NCBI RefSeq assembly: GCF_040760075.1
Contig: NZ_CP142884.1
Span: forward strand, 3,534,001 to 3,598,000
Reading direction: 5' to 3'
Source: Sphingobacterium sp. R2
GTDB taxonomy: Bacteria; Bacteroidota; Bacteroidia; Sphingobacteriales; Sphingobacteriaceae
Length of the DNA: 64,000 nt
Part shown: piece by piece, positions 45,557 through 55,700 of the stretch
How the letters are laid out: the number at the start of each line of letters is the position of its first letter
How positions within the stretch are numbered: the first letter of the stretch is position 1
Notes under the pieces: generated by a model
What the model was told of the DNA's origin: nothing
The model's database searches: none
Seen by the model: only the letters and a program-made list of their open reading frames with translations
Program-made: the position numbers and the translations under genes

Positions 45557-46702
45557 ATGCAAAAACCATTAAATTACGAAGGTATCAATTGGGTGGATGG
45601 GATGAAACTCTCCAGTGGTGATTTTGTTCACACGGATCTCTATACCCAAGATCTCGTCCGCGACGGCATATCGGTGGGGCTCCATCATGCAAATTTTGGA
45701 TTGTTGCCGGCCTTTGCTGGGTATGATCGTTCGTTTGATATTTCGCTGCTGAAGAAAAATACGAATTATCTGGAGGTAGAAGTTCGTTTTTGCAATGCGG
45801 TCACCAGCGATGGAAGCCGAATCAATATTGCCTATCAGCAAGGTGCCGTTGAGGCGAATTTTAGTGCCTTTATGGATGTGTCGAAAATTGCTGTCGGCGA
45901 GCATTATGTAGTTTTATATGTACATCCCTTTAGAAAATCGGCTTTTGGCGAACCTGATCCTGAGGAATCGCCCCTTCGTTACCCTTTTGTAAAAAAAGAA
46001 TACACAATCGACATCGTGGCGAAGTCTACTGTACAGCAAGGGCAGGTGAGTGGTTCTTTTATGCCTATTGGCAAGCTTGCAAACGACGGACAGGAGACCT
46101 TATTGGTTTCGCAATACATTATGCCTTGCGTTTATATCGAAAGTCATCCGCAATTGATGGATTTTCACAACCGCTTTTACCGAGCATTGAATGAGTTTCA
46201 GTCAGCTGCCTATCGCATCATGGATAAAACGGTGAATAAACCTAAAATCACCGAGCTGGGGCTTAATATTCGCTTTATTACGGAGCGTATTTTAGCGTAT
46301 ATGGCCACTTCATTTTTTGAATACCGATCTATCCTTCCGCAAAAGCCACCCATTTATCTTTTAAAATATTTTTCGGATTTTGCGCATGTATTTTTTAATG
46401 CTGTGCGGCTGATCGAATCTGCTGAACGGGAGGAAATGCTGAAATATTTCTATGAGTGGAAAGATGTGACACCCGGAAATTTTGAGGAACGCTTATCAAA
46501 CCTTATTGAATTGCGTTACGATCATCTGGAAATTGCAGAAGCGATGGAATGTGTGGCTGATTTTATGCAGGTCATGGTTTCCTTATGGGGTAAATTGGCG
46601 ACGCTGGAATATATCGGTCAACGACGGGAAAATATAGTCGTTGCTGAGCAAAAGGTTGTGCAGGAGGTTCAGACGAAGCGAACCTGGTCTTTACTGGATT
46701 AA
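45557..46702 (+). CDS. tssK: T6SS baseplate protein TssK
   Basis: This is a 381-residue TssK/VasE-like protein. The start NYEGINWVDGMKLSSGDFVHTD and the middle MPCVYIESHPQLMDFHNRFYRALNEFQ match the shoulder and neck regions, and the last 90 residues form a helical head. TssK links the baseplate to the membrane complex, here most likely to TssN. It is 10 bases after tssN and is the last recognised T6SS gene. Confidence 0.9.
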   Translation: MQKPLNYEGINWVDGMKLSSGDFVHTDLYTQDLVRDGISVGLHHANFGLLPAFAGYDRSFDISLLKKNTNYLEVEVRFCNAVTSDGSRINIAYQQGAVEANFSAFMDVSKIAVGEHYVVLYVHPFRKSAFGEPDPEESPLRYPFVKKEYTIDIVAKSTVQQGQVSGSFMPIGKLANDGQETLLVSQYIMPCVYIESHPQLMDFHNRFYRALNEFQSAAYRIMDKTVNKPKITELGLNIRFITERILAYMATSFFEYRSILPQKPPIYLLKYFSDFAHVFFNAVRLIESAEREEMLKYFYEWKDVTPGNFEERLSNLIELRYDHLEIAEAMECVADFMQVMVSLWGKLATLEYIGQRRENIVVAEQKVVQEVQTKRTWSLLD

Positions 46703-46760
46703 CAGATTTATTGGGGGAGATCAATTTGCGATTCATTTTTTTTGCTTATGTTAGCAAAAG

Positions 46761-47333
46761 ATGAAGAACGTTTTATTAATCAATGGGGATCTTTTTAAAA
46801 CAGCGTCTACTGAATTTTTGATGGATGCTTATCGAACGGGTGTAAAGCAGGCGGACGGCATTGTGCATGATCTGCGGATTGCAGATCTGCTCTTTAATTA
46901 CAATATTAAACTTCCTTCATTGTATTCGACCGCTTTGGAAGCCGATCTGCAGTTTGCTTTGCGTCGTCTCCATTGGGCCAAACATGTCGTGTTGTTCTGT
47001 CCCGTTTACCGTTCATATATCCCCTCGAAAATCAAAGGCTTCTTTGATCGCCTGTTCTTGCCCTATCAAAGCGGTCTTGATGTTAACCGCATTGATAACA
47101 ATTTCTATGGTAAATCTGCCCGAATAGTAAGTATATTGGATCAAGATCTCTTTGCTGAATATAATCTTTACAAAAAGACAAACTTTATGAGCGTGAAGAA
47201 GGATGTCTTCGAACGCTGTCATATCTCGCCTGTGCGGACATCCGCCATGGGTGAACTGCATCAGTTGAACAACGCCTACAGTGCGAAATGGGCAGATAAA
47301 CTCGCACGTTTTGGCCGTATTGATCTCGTATAA
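46761..47333 (+). CDS. Flavodoxin-fold NAD(P)H oxidoreductase
   Basis: This is a 190-residue protein of the NAD(P)H-quinone reductase / flavodoxin-2 family. An N-terminal strand (NVLLINGDLF) leads to the FMN phosphate loop region KTASTEFLMDAY. The middle segment LRRLHWAKHVVLFCPVYRSYIPSKIKGFFDRLF corresponds to the usual 'aD.ivf.fPly....P..lK.w.Dr.f' stretch. It probably binds FMN and reduces quinones or azo compounds. A T-rich stretch precedes the start. No link to the T6SS is evident. Confidence 0.85.
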   Translation: MKNVLLINGDLFKTASTEFLMDAYRTGVKQADGIVHDLRIADLLFNYNIKLPSLYSTALEADLQFALRRLHWAKHVVLFCPVYRSYIPSKIKGFFDRLFLPYQSGLDVNRIDNNFYGKSARIVSILDQDLFAEYNLYKKTNFMSVKKDVFERCHISPVRTSAMGELHQLNNAYSAKWADKLARFGRIDLV

Positions 47334-47379
47334 ATGTGTAACAATCATTCTTTAAGTGTACTACAAATTGCTTTACAAC

Positions 47380-47835
47380 ATGGAGTCACTCTTTAATGCC
47401 TGGAAAACGAGCCGTAAGGCATACTTCAAATTTTTTGAGCACTATTCCTTAGAAGAGCTCAATCGCATTCCCGTCGGCTTCGGCAACAACCTGATCTGGA
47501 ACATCGGGCACATCATTGCCACACAGCATAAATTAATTTATATCGGATCGAATGTAAAAGGGCATATTCCAGAAGAAATTTTTCTGAAGTATCAGTCGGG
47601 TACAAAACCAACAGTACCAGTATCCCAACAGGAAGCGGATCTGCTTAAAAGTTTGCTTGTTGAACAAATTGAGCCGACTATCCTGGATTTTAACAACAAT
47701 CTATTTCTTCACTATAACTCCCGTACCACGGGGACGGGCTTCCACGTCGCTTCAATATACGATGCCTTCGAATGGAATAATTTCCATGAAGGGCTCCACA
47801 TGGGCTATATAATGAGCATTAAAAAGTTTATCTAA
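47380..47835 (+). CDS. DinB-family protein
   Basis: This is a 151-residue four-helix-bundle protein of the DinB/YfiT type. The segment IWNIGHIIATQHKLIY carries the first metal His, and NNFHEGLHMGYIMSI carries the last two His residues, so a metal site is likely. These proteins act as thiol-dependent transferases in some cases, but the substrate here is unknown. The GTG at 47356 would add eight residues; the ATG at 47380 gives the standard MESLFNAWKTSRKAYF start. Confidence 0.85.
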   Translation: MESLFNAWKTSRKAYFKFFEHYSLEELNRIPVGFGNNLIWNIGHIIATQHKLIYIGSNVKGHIPEEIFLKYQSGTKPTVPVSQQEADLLKSLLVEQIEPTILDFNNNLFLHYNSRTTGTGFHVASIYDAFEWNNFHEGLHMGYIMSIKKFI

Positions 47836-47924
47836 CGAAGTCCCAAGTTTCAAAATGCATTTGCAAGCCAAGCTGAATATTGGTGTGCCAGTATTCCTAA
47901 TTTAATTTTCATGGTTTTCGTGGA

Positions 47925-47955
47925 TTGTCTTCAAACGGCCTAAAGGTTAATTTTG
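47925..47955 (+). promoter_or_regulatory. Promoter of the lipoprotein gene at 48026
   Basis: TTG at 47925-47927, 20 bases, then TAATTTTG at 47948-47955. Transcription would start near 47962, leaving a leader of about 64 bases. Confidence 0.7.
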
Positions 47956-48025
47956 GAATAGAGCTGAGTAATGCATAGAATTTTTCTTCGCACGACAGTG
48001 TACAAAAAACGAAAACGGAAGTTTT

Positions 48026-48673
48026 ATGAAATATTTAAATATGAAATACAGCGCAAAAGCGTTAGTCCTTCCGCTATTGTTTACAACGATGGCCTGTGGT
48101 AAATCCCAAGATTCTGGTTCGTATCAGCAGACGTTCAATGAACGTATGAATAGACAGGCCTATCTGGGCAGTACCGAGTCGACCATGTATTTACATGGAT
48201 ACGATCGTTTAGCGCCGGTAAAGGGAAAAGGATCTTTCAGCATCGATAAAATAAAAGGTGATAGCTCCACCTTGGTGCTTCTCATGGAACTGTCTGGCGA
48301 AGAGGGATTTTCTTTTGCTATTCCAGGGAAGCAAACCGGGCGCTCGTGGCGGTTTACCGCTGACTCGGGCGAGTTATCCGTCGCCGACAACGGAGAAGTC
48401 AATGGATCGCTGACCGCCAGTGCTAAGGAGATCACGTGGAAGGGAAGACTTTTTGACGACAAGCTGATGCTGGACGTCAAAATTAAATATCTTAAATCTG
48501 GTGGCGGTGTGCCTGCAGAATCTATCTTAAATACACATTTTGAGCTTCTTAGATCGGGCGGCCAACAGGCGGGCGGTGGGCAACAGGGCTGCACCATTGT
48601 ATGGGAATCACGGCCGGTATTCAATGTCTATGAAGGCGGTGTAGACCTGATTTATGTGCCGGTGTGCCATTGA
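48026..48673 (+). CDS. Small lipoprotein of unknown function
   Basis: This is a 215-residue protein with lipobox TTMAC (Cys24). The mature protein contains a beta-rich middle (STLVLLMELSGEEGFSFAIPG, split strands) and a Gly-Gln rich stretch before a C-terminal CTIVWESRPVFNVYEGG ending PVCH, where two Cys residues may form a disulfide. A second ATG at 48041 is a possible start. It has its own promoter and stands alone. Confidence 0.72.
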   Translation: MKYLNMKYSAKALVLPLLFTTMACGKSQDSGSYQQTFNERMNRQAYLGSTESTMYLHGYDRLAPVKGKGSFSIDKIKGDSSTLVLLMELSGEEGFSFAIPGKQTGRSWRFTADSGELSVADNGEVNGSLTASAKEITWKGRLFDDKLMLDVKIKYLKSGGGVPAESILNTHFELLRSGGQQAGGGQQGCTIVWESRPVFNVYEGGVDLIYVPVCH

Positions 48674-48674
48674 T

Positions 48675-48698
48675 ATGCGCTGTCCAACGACAGCGCAT
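48675..48698. terminator. Hairpin between convergent genes
   Basis: A 9-bp perfect stem (ATGCGCTGT at 48675-48683 with ACAGCGCAT at 48690-48698, loop of 6) fills the 31-base gap between two convergent genes. It lacks a T run on either side, so its strength as a terminator is uncertain. Confidence 0.5.
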
Positions 48699-48704
48699 TG
48701 CCTA

Positions 48705-49328
48705 TTAGATAAACTTCATTTCCGTAGCTTTGTGAATCAAGGAGGCCGAATTGCTCACGGAGAATTTTTGTAGCAGATTTCGCCGATGACTTTCCACAGT
48801 CAATGGGCTGATAAACATCAATTCGCCAATTTTGGGCGTGGTATAGCCTTGTGCCATCCATTTAAGTACCTCGCGCTCTCTTTCTGTAATCTTTGGAACA
48901 GAATCTTGCTGATTACCTTGTAATATAAAGTTCATTTCGCGGCTGAGCACCTGTTCACCCCGATGAACGGAATGTATACCTTGAATTAAGTCTTCGGCAG
49001 AGACATTTTTGAGAAGATAACCCAGAGCTCCCGCCTGTAGCATACGAAGGGCGATGCTGCCTTCATTGAGGTTGCTGATCGCAATAACATGGGTATTGGG
49101 ATAATCCTTTTTTATGATTGCAGTGGTATCGATACCATTCATGCCGGGCATGTTGATGTCGACCAAAACAATATCGACAGGGTGGGTTTGAAGAAAAGCT
49201 AAAGCATCAGCCGAGGAGGTAAATGTGCCCAGTAAAACGATGTCTGCGCTGTTCTTCAAAATAAATTCAAATCCATTCAGTACGAGTGGATGATCGTCTA
49301 CGATAATAACTGAAATAACCTTATCCAT
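48705..49328 (-). CDS. LuxR/NarL-type response regulator
   Basis: This is a 207-residue two-component regulator. The receiver domain has the acid pair Asp11-Asp12, phosphoacceptor Asp57 (VLVDINMPGMNG) and the LLKN lysine segment. The C-terminal helix-turn-helix contains KITEREREVLKWMAQGYTT and SPLTVESHRRNLLQKF, typical of the NarL class. The start overlaps the kinase gene by 8 bases, so kinase and regulator are a pair. Confidence 0.93.
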   Translation of the reverse strand: MDKVISVIIVDDHPLVLNGFEFILKNSADIVLLGTFTSSADALAFLQTHPVDIVLVDINMPGMNGIDTTAIIKKDYPNTHVIAISNLNEGSIALRMLQAGALGYLLKNVSAEDLIQGIHSVHRGEQVLSREMNFILQGNQQDSVPKITEREREVLKWMAQGYTTPKIGELMFISPLTVESHRRNLLQKFSVSNSASLIHKATEMKFI

Positions 49329-51348
49329 GTATATTAAGTTGAATATGGAATGATGCGCCGTTTCCTACTGCTGCATCAATCTCTAATTGTCCATTTAAGA
49401 TGTCGACCCGGTTGCGAATGTTGGAAATACCAATCCCTTCCTTGGTCATTGTTGTATGCTGGGGATCAAAACCCTTGCCGTTGTCCTCTACGTTCATATG
49501 GAACTTATCCGCCACCTGACTACATTGTACCCACACCTGCGAAGCTCCGCTATACTTTATGGCATTGGTCAGTAATTCCTGCAAAATGCGGTACGCCGCA
49601 ATCAGAAAATCTTGCGGGTAGTGTTCTTGTAGGTTTGAAGCCTGAAAATCGACCTGAAGTTTGGGATGTGACATGGCGTTGCAAAGATCTCTGAGGGCTA
49701 CTTCAAGACCCATATATAGCAACGACTCTGGCATCATATTGCGTGCTATCCGCCGGAGTTCGTCAACGGAATGATCCAGCTGTTCAATAATTAGATGTAG
49801 ATCCATCTTTTTTCCGGCTTCTTGATGAGGATTGGCATTTGCCGCAAACGCCGAAAGTTTTAATTTGGTACTTGCCAGTATTCCGCCCAATCCGTCGTGC
49901 AGATCCCGTGCGATGCGACTTCGCTCTCGTTCCTGTCCCTGTAGCATCGCATTATAAAGATTCAATTTTTCTTGTTGCTTGCGGTTTTTGATTTCCTTCT
50001 CTAAGAGCATCTCTTTTTGAGTGGACAATTTTTTCTTGTTGCGAAATGCGGTGTACCAAGTGAACGAAAAAAAGGATAAAATAAGCATAGCGAAAGCAAG
50101 AACACCGACCCACATGCGTGTCCTTTGAAGGGCAATCTGATGCCCTTGGTTCTCTGTTTTTATACGTAATAGTTCCTTTTCTTTTTCTGCCGTCTGATAT
50201 ATTTTTTCCAGTTCCATGATTCGCGCATTACCCTTATCCTGATAAAGGGTATCGGACAGTTTTTTGTGCGCTTCGTACCAGTGGGTAGCTTCTCGCCATC
50301 GTTCCAATTTGACGGCTGTGGTCGCGAGGTTATCATATACCATTTGCTTGTTTCTGAGGGACTCTTTGTTTTGCACGTAAGGAAGTACGGCCAATAGCTT
50401 GTCCAAGGCAGCATGATATTGTCCCGCTTTTTGTAACGCACTGAATTGATCAAAAATAATGGATGCCGTCATATCCTTATTTTGCTGTCTTTTGGCAGCA
50501 GCAAGTCCATGTTCAAAATGGATATTAGCCTTGGACATGTTCTTTTCTGCCGCCCAATAGCTTCCTGTCACGGTGTGGTAAATGGGTATATAGGATGAAT
50601 TGGGAATACGGCGACTTATTTGCTCAGCCTTATCGAGTCGTTTTTTTGCTGTTATAGCATCCTGCCGAAACAATGCATTGCGGGCAGCATTGACATACAA
50701 TGTGAAAAGCTGTTCATCGGAATCTTTTCTGGCCTGTAGCAGATGAAAAGCCTTCTCATAGTATTGTTCGGCTTTGCCATATGCCTGGAGATTCATCAGC
50801 AACATCGCAACATTCTGGTAATTATTGCCCAGCAGGATATTGTCTTGAAGCTGTTCCGCTATCGGTATCACTTTATTGAGCAGCACATGTACATATTCAT
50901 CCGACTTTCCCTCGCGCTGAAGTAATGCGCCATAACTTCCCCAAAGCCGAGCACGGTGCTTCTGCGCGGAAACGTTATTTTTCTGATCGATTTTTTTAAG
51001 CTGATCTTCAGCCCGTAAATAAAGCTGTTTCGCCAGTAAAGGGGCTGAGTCAAAGTAGACCGAAGCGCGGTAGAAATAGGATAGTCCCCTATAGTAGCTG
51101 GATTTTTGCATGGGGCCTAATACCTGTTCGGCTTCTGCGATGTACTTGAGCGCTTGGATACTATCGTAATCACACCAGAAAAAGCTCAATTCATACAGGG
51201 CTTGGGCCTTGCGCTCCTGATCGTCCACACGCAGCAGTTGTTGATATAGGCTATCGCTATAGTGCTCAAGTTGATTCTTTTGCTGGCCAAGGGCATTGAA
51301 GCGTGGCAGTGCACAGAGCACTGCGATAAATAGTAACATTTTATGCAT
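49321..51348 (-). CDS. TPR sensor histidine kinase (NarX/LytS-like)
   Basis: This is a 675-residue kinase. A signal peptide (MHKMLLFIAVLCALPRFNALG) is followed by about 370 residues of TPR-like helices in the periplasm, a TM helix near residues 405-425 (VGVLAFAMLILSFFSFTWYT), a coiled coil, a HisKA_3 segment (RSRIARDLHDGLGG, His about 483) and an HATPase domain (ELLTNAIKYSG, VEDNGKGFD, GIGISNIRNRV). Upstream in-frame starts to 51405 run into the preceding gene and lack a signal. It phosphorylates the regulator at 48705. Confidence 0.92.
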   Translation of the reverse strand: MHKMLLFIAVLCALPRFNALGQQKNQLEHYSDSLYQQLLRVDDQERKAQALYELSFFWCDYDSIQALKYIAEAEQVLGPMQKSSYYRGLSYFYRASVYFDSAPLLAKQLYLRAEDQLKKIDQKNNVSAQKHRARLWGSYGALLQREGKSDEYVHVLLNKVIPIAEQLQDNILLGNNYQNVAMLLMNLQAYGKAEQYYEKAFHLLQARKDSDEQLFTLYVNAARNALFRQDAITAKKRLDKAEQISRRIPNSSYIPIYHTVTGSYWAAEKNMSKANIHFEHGLAAAKRQQNKDMTASIIFDQFSALQKAGQYHAALDKLLAVLPYVQNKESLRNKQMVYDNLATTAVKLERWREATHWYEAHKKLSDTLYQDKGNARIMELEKIYQTAEKEKELLRIKTENQGHQIALQRTRMWVGVLAFAMLILSFFSFTWYTAFRNKKKLSTQKEMLLEKEIKNRKQQEKLNLYNAMLQGQERERSRIARDLHDGLGGILASTKLKLSAFAANANPHQEAGKKMDLHLIIEQLDHSVDELRRIARNMMPESLLYMGLEVALRDLCNAMSHPKLQVDFQASNLQEHYPQDFLIAAYRILQELLTNAIKYSGASQVWVQCSQVADKFHMNVEDNGKGFDPQHTTMTKEGIGISNIRNRVDILNGQLEIDAAVGNGASFHIQLNIHG

Positions 51349-51395
51349 GCACGGGAAACAGAATATTGATTTCTCAAAATACAAAATAATTCTTA

Positions 51396-52367
51396 TTACC
51401 GCCAAATCATCTGTCCATCAGCGCTTTCAATTCTGTCTTTTCCTTTCCAGATGACAGGAAGGACTTCGGAAGCACTATTGGTTTCTAAACCAACATCGTG
51501 CTGCTTACCATCATTCGGAATAATTTTTAAGTCCCATAGGTATCCAAGTGTTCCCGTAGACCGATAATTGGTACCAATCAATAGGTATTTTCCATCCGGT
51601 GAGAATGCTGGCATCGATTCTTTAAAATTGCTTGAAGTGACCTGCTTGAGGTTATTTCCGTCTACATCCATGGTGTAGATATGGTTGCCGATGTTGAGTG
51701 CAAATTGTGTTCCCGCTTGGTTGACCGTCAGCTTGCCCCAGTCCTGATAGTTCATTTCCTTCACCAAGGCTCCGGAGTTATAAGGGGGAGCAATCTTTAT
51801 GATATACTTTCCATGTGTCAAGACAATGTTATTTCCTGGTAGCCATACCCGCGATTCGTTGAAGCCCAGCCGTTCACCATTAATGTCTACAATACGTGCG
51901 ACAAATTCGCCGTTTCGCTTTAAAATGGTCACCCCGTCCTGAAAGTCATTTGACGTTACCAGGATTAAGCTGTTGTCGGGGGATAGGTAGCCTTTGCAGT
52001 AGGAGTTTCCAGCAGGGCTGTTATAAATAAATTCTTCGACGATGTTTCCGCTGTTCATAGCACTGATCGTAAACTTTACATCGTACTGGCCTAATGTGCT
52101 TGCATTTACAGCGGTTAGTTTCCATTTTCCATCGCGTGAAATATCGAAATTATTCAGCTTTGAGTCGTCTGGTATAAAAGATCCACCGACGCCGTCGGGT
52201 AAGCTCATCTTCAGCACCCCTTCAGTCGCCCAGTCGTAATAAATCGTTCCCTTCAATGCAGCGGGGTAAGTGCTCGATCCGTTACCATTTTCCACACTGT
52301 CCTTTGAGCAAGAGCTGACAATCAATAAAGTAAATAGCTGTACGGCTATGCAAAATAACTTTTTCAT
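51396..52367 (-). CDS. Beta-propeller (TolB/PD40-like) lipoprotein
   Basis: This is a 323-residue lipoprotein with lipobox LIVSSC (Cys20). The mature part has PD40-like blades, for example FDISRDGKWKLTAV, YLSPDNSLILVTS and PAFSPDGKYLLIGTNYRS. It may bind a ligand at the outer membrane or periplasm and inform the kinase encoded next, 47 bases downstream on the same strand. That link is inferred from gene order. Confidence 0.78.
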   Translation of the reverse strand: MKKLFCIAVQLFTLLIVSSCSKDSVENGNGSSTYPAALKGTIYYDWATEGVLKMSLPDGVGGSFIPDDSKLNNFDISRDGKWKLTAVNASTLGQYDVKFTISAMNSGNIVEEFIYNSPAGNSYCKGYLSPDNSLILVTSNDFQDGVTILKRNGEFVARIVDINGERLGFNESRVWLPGNNIVLTHGKYIIKIAPPYNSGALVKEMNYQDWGKLTVNQAGTQFALNIGNHIYTMDVDGNNLKQVTSSNFKESMPAFSPDGKYLLIGTNYRSTGTLGYLWDLKIIPNDGKQHDVGLETNSASEVLPVIWKGKDRIESADGQMIWR

Positions 52368-52390
52368 CGTTCTTTTCTTTTGGTATAATC

Positions 52391-52421
52391 CAAAATTACA
52401 CGGTTGATCATTTTAAATCAA
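52391..52421 (-). promoter_or_regulatory. Promoter of the lipoprotein-kinase-regulator operon
   Basis: On the minus strand TTG (52421-52419), 20 bases, then TAATTTTG (52398-52391). Transcription would start near 52384, about 17 bases before the ATG at 52367. Confidence 0.7.
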
Positions 52422-52520
52422 TCCACGAAAACTAGGGTTTTATTTAAAATACGCGTCAACTTATTTAGTGCAGGCGCATCATCATCGATTTTGGAGAAAG
52501 CATTTTGTCATACGAAAAAT

Positions 52521-52562
52521 ACGAAAACGTTATAGTTAAAGAACGAAAACGTTGTAGTTAAA
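52521..52562. repeat. Direct repeat of 20 bp, possible operator
   Basis: ACGAAAACGTTATAGTTAAA at 52521-52540 and ACGAAAACGTTGTAGTTAAA at 52543-52562 differ at one base. They are 22 bases apart, about two helix turns, and each contains the palindrome AACGTT. This suits binding of a dimeric or paired regulator controlling the lipoprotein operon or the SusC gene. Confidence 0.72.
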
Positions 52563-52730
52563 TGTTGATAACTTCAAAGTATGATGTGTTGGAACGGATC
52601 GCTAAAGGTCGGAGGTGTCCCGCTAGGCACTTTTTTGACCGAAATGTTCGTTATTGAGACAAAGTCGCAATTTTTTGATACAATATCGTCCTGTTTTTCT
52701 AATTCCTAATCTTCACTTTTACAATTAAGA

Positions 52731-52747
52731 TTCCTTGAATCAAGGAA
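52731..52747. promoter_or_regulatory. 17-base palindrome upstream of SusC
   Basis: TTCCTTGA and TCAAGGAA flank one central base, a perfect inverted repeat 44 bases before the SusC ATG. It could be an operator or form a leader hairpin. Confidence 0.55.
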
Positions 52748-52791
52748 GCCAATTATAAAATTACTGATTCATCTAAAGTGAGTATTTCTTT

Positions 52792-55700
52792 ATGAGAAAC
52801 AATTGTAAACTAAAACAAAATCTGTTTTATGGTTTTGCCACCAGCAAATGGCTACCCTGTTCCTGCCTGTGGTGTCTTGTCGCTTTATCGAGTCCTGCTG
52901 CGATAGTAAGGGCCAATGTACCCGTTTTAAAGGCCTTGGACAAGGCTATCCAAAATCGTGAGATTACAGGTAAAATTACAGATGATACCGGCCAGCCGCT
53001 AGCTGCCGTGACTGTCAATGTGGCTGGTAGCAACGTAAGCACCGCTTCAAAGGCGGATGGAACCTATACCATTACCATACCTGTCGCAAGCAAAACGTTA
53101 GTATTTACATTATTGGGATACAAGAGCAAGGAGGTCGACCTAACAGCAACTAACGTCGTCAATGTGGAGCTAACATCTACCACGGGCGAGTTGGATGAAG
53201 TGGTGGTGGTGGGCTACGGTACCATGCGTAAAAAAGACCTAACGGGCTCGGTGACACAAATCCATCCGGATCGCATTGCTAATGAAAACCCCAAAACTGT
53301 ACAGGATATTTTGCGTGGCTCGGCAGGACTGAATATTGGCTATGATGCTTCGGCCAAAGGGGGCGGTTCTATTGAGGTAAGGGGTAAACGGTCGGTATAC
53401 GATAGTAACAGCGGACACAACAACCCCTTGCTGGTGCTTGATGGGATGATTTTCTATGGTGAACTTTCTGAAATCAATCCGGATGACATTGAGCAGATTG
53501 ATGTATTGAAGGACGCTTCCGCTGCAGCTATCTATGGGTCAAAAGCGGCCAGTGGCGTAATTATCATCAGCACAAAAAAAGGGAAGCAGGGCAAACCGAC
53601 CATCAATATGACGATGAATGCTGGTGCAACACAGTTGAGTGAATACCGCAAAAGATTCAGCCCAGATGCCTATTTGCAGCACCGAGAGGATTGGTATACC
53701 AAAAATACCTACGGCGTTAATCCCACGACGGGCTTATATGAGGCTTATCAGACCCGGGATGCTAAGGGTAACCTGACGGTGCCTTATGGCTTTTACCTCA
53801 ATCCAGGGCAGCTACCGGCATCCTTGTCGCTCGATGCCTGGCGTGCGCAATCGACCAATGAAAGTGGCGAATCTGACCGGAGTATCTGGGGCCGCCGTTT
53901 GGGGCTGCAAGGAAATGCGCTGCAGAACTTTCTGGATGGAAAAACGGTCGATTGGGCCGATCATACCTTTCGTACGGGCTTTAACCAAGATTACAACGCT
54001 AGCATCAGCGGAGCAAGCGACCGGGTGAACTATTACCTGTCTATGGGCTACCTCAAGAATGAGGGCACTGTCGTGAGCGATACTTACAAGGCTGTGCGGG
54101 CCAATATGAAAATCAATGCAAAGGTGACCGACTGGCTTGAGCTGGGTGCAAACGTTAATTTCCAGGACCGCTCGGACGGGAATATAGATATCGATATGGA
54201 TCAAATCCTGCGCAACAGCCCGTACGCAGATTATGCAGATGCCAACGGCAATCCGCTGCAATATCCGCTTAGCGAACAGTTCAGTCAGCGGGGGTACAAT
54301 TATGATTTTCAGAAGAAATACCTAGAGCTGGACAAAGGATATTCGGTGTTTAACTCTATTTTCAATGCTAAAATTAAACTGCCCTTTAATATCACGTATT
54401 CATTTAATGCTTCGCCACGCTTGCAGTATTTCCATGACCGTTACTTTATGTCGGCCGAACTACCGGGTTCCAATCCGGCAGATCGTGGTGCAAACCGCGA
54501 GCAAACGAAGCGTTTCGACTGGTCGCTCAACAACACCATCACTTGGGAACAAACCATTGCGGATAAACACCGCCTGATGGTAACTTTGGTGCAGGAAGCT
54601 GAGGAACAGCAATCCTGGAAAGATCGCATTGAGGCACGCAATATCCTACCTTCGGATGCCCTCGGCTTTCACAATACCAAAAATGGATCAAAGGAAAACA
54701 GCAGCTTTGATAGCTACGATACCCATCAGACAGCGGATGCCTTATTGGCCCGTTTATTTTATGCCTACGATGACCGCTATATGCTCACGACGTCTATCCG
54801 ACGGGATGGTTATTCAGCTTTCGGTACTTCCAACCCCTATGCGACTTTTCCTTCTGTAGCCTTAGCCTGGAACTTTACCAAAGAAAAATTCTTTGACTGG
54901 GGGAATGTAATGGATTACGGTAAGTTGCGCGTTTCATACGGTAAAAATGGAAACCGGCAACTGGCCGATCCGAATCTAGCGTTGGCCAACCTGTATTCGG
55001 GCAGTGGCAAGATGCATGGCTACCTCAACTCGGCCGGCGAACTGGTTCAATACCGCTACCTGATGGTGGATCGGCTGGCCAATCCAAACCTGCAGTGGGA
55101 AAAGACCACAGCCTGGAATTTTGGTCTGGACTTCGGATTTTTAAAAAATCGCATTTCAGGAACATTGGAGTACTACCTGATGCAAACCCACGACATGATC
55201 ATGGAGCAAAAGCTACCCAATTTTACAGGATTTGGAAGTATCACCACCAACCTGGGGCAGGTGGACAACAAAGGAATTGAACTGACCTTAAACACCGTCA
55301 ACCTGAAGAAAGAAAAATTACAATGGTCGACCTCCTTCAATTTTGCCTACAATAAAAATCAGATCGTGCATCTTTACAAGAACTACCAAGATGTGCTGGA
55401 CGCCAATGGAAATGTGACCGGCCGTAAGGAAATGGATGAAATTTCGAACAATTGGTTTATCGGACAGCCCATTGGTGCCATCTGGAATTATCAGGTGACG
55501 GGGATCTGGCAGGCCAATGAGGCGGCCGAGGCGGCTAAATATGGGCAGGCGCCTGGTGATCCCAAAGTAGCCAATGTGTATACCGCAGATGATGTTGTGA
55601 ACGGCGATATCACAAAACCTGTATATAATAATAATGACAAGGTTTTTTTAGGGCAGACGGACCCACGTTTCCGTTGGTCGATGCGCAACGAGTTTATCCT

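Larger units (their letters stand above)
52368..52791. other. Divergent regulatory region upstream of the pectin-type SusC
   Basis: These 424 bases hold no gene. They contain the minus-strand promoter (52391-52421), the 22-bp spaced repeat (52521-52562), two TTTTTTGA blocks (52631 and 52671) and a 17-base palindrome (52731-52747). No TAnnTTTG promoter for the SusC gene was seen. Confidence 0.6.

Noticed and set aside
51349..51405. Longer start of the histidine kinase overlapping the lipoprotein gene
   Set aside because: The signal peptide begins at 51348; the extension would bury it.
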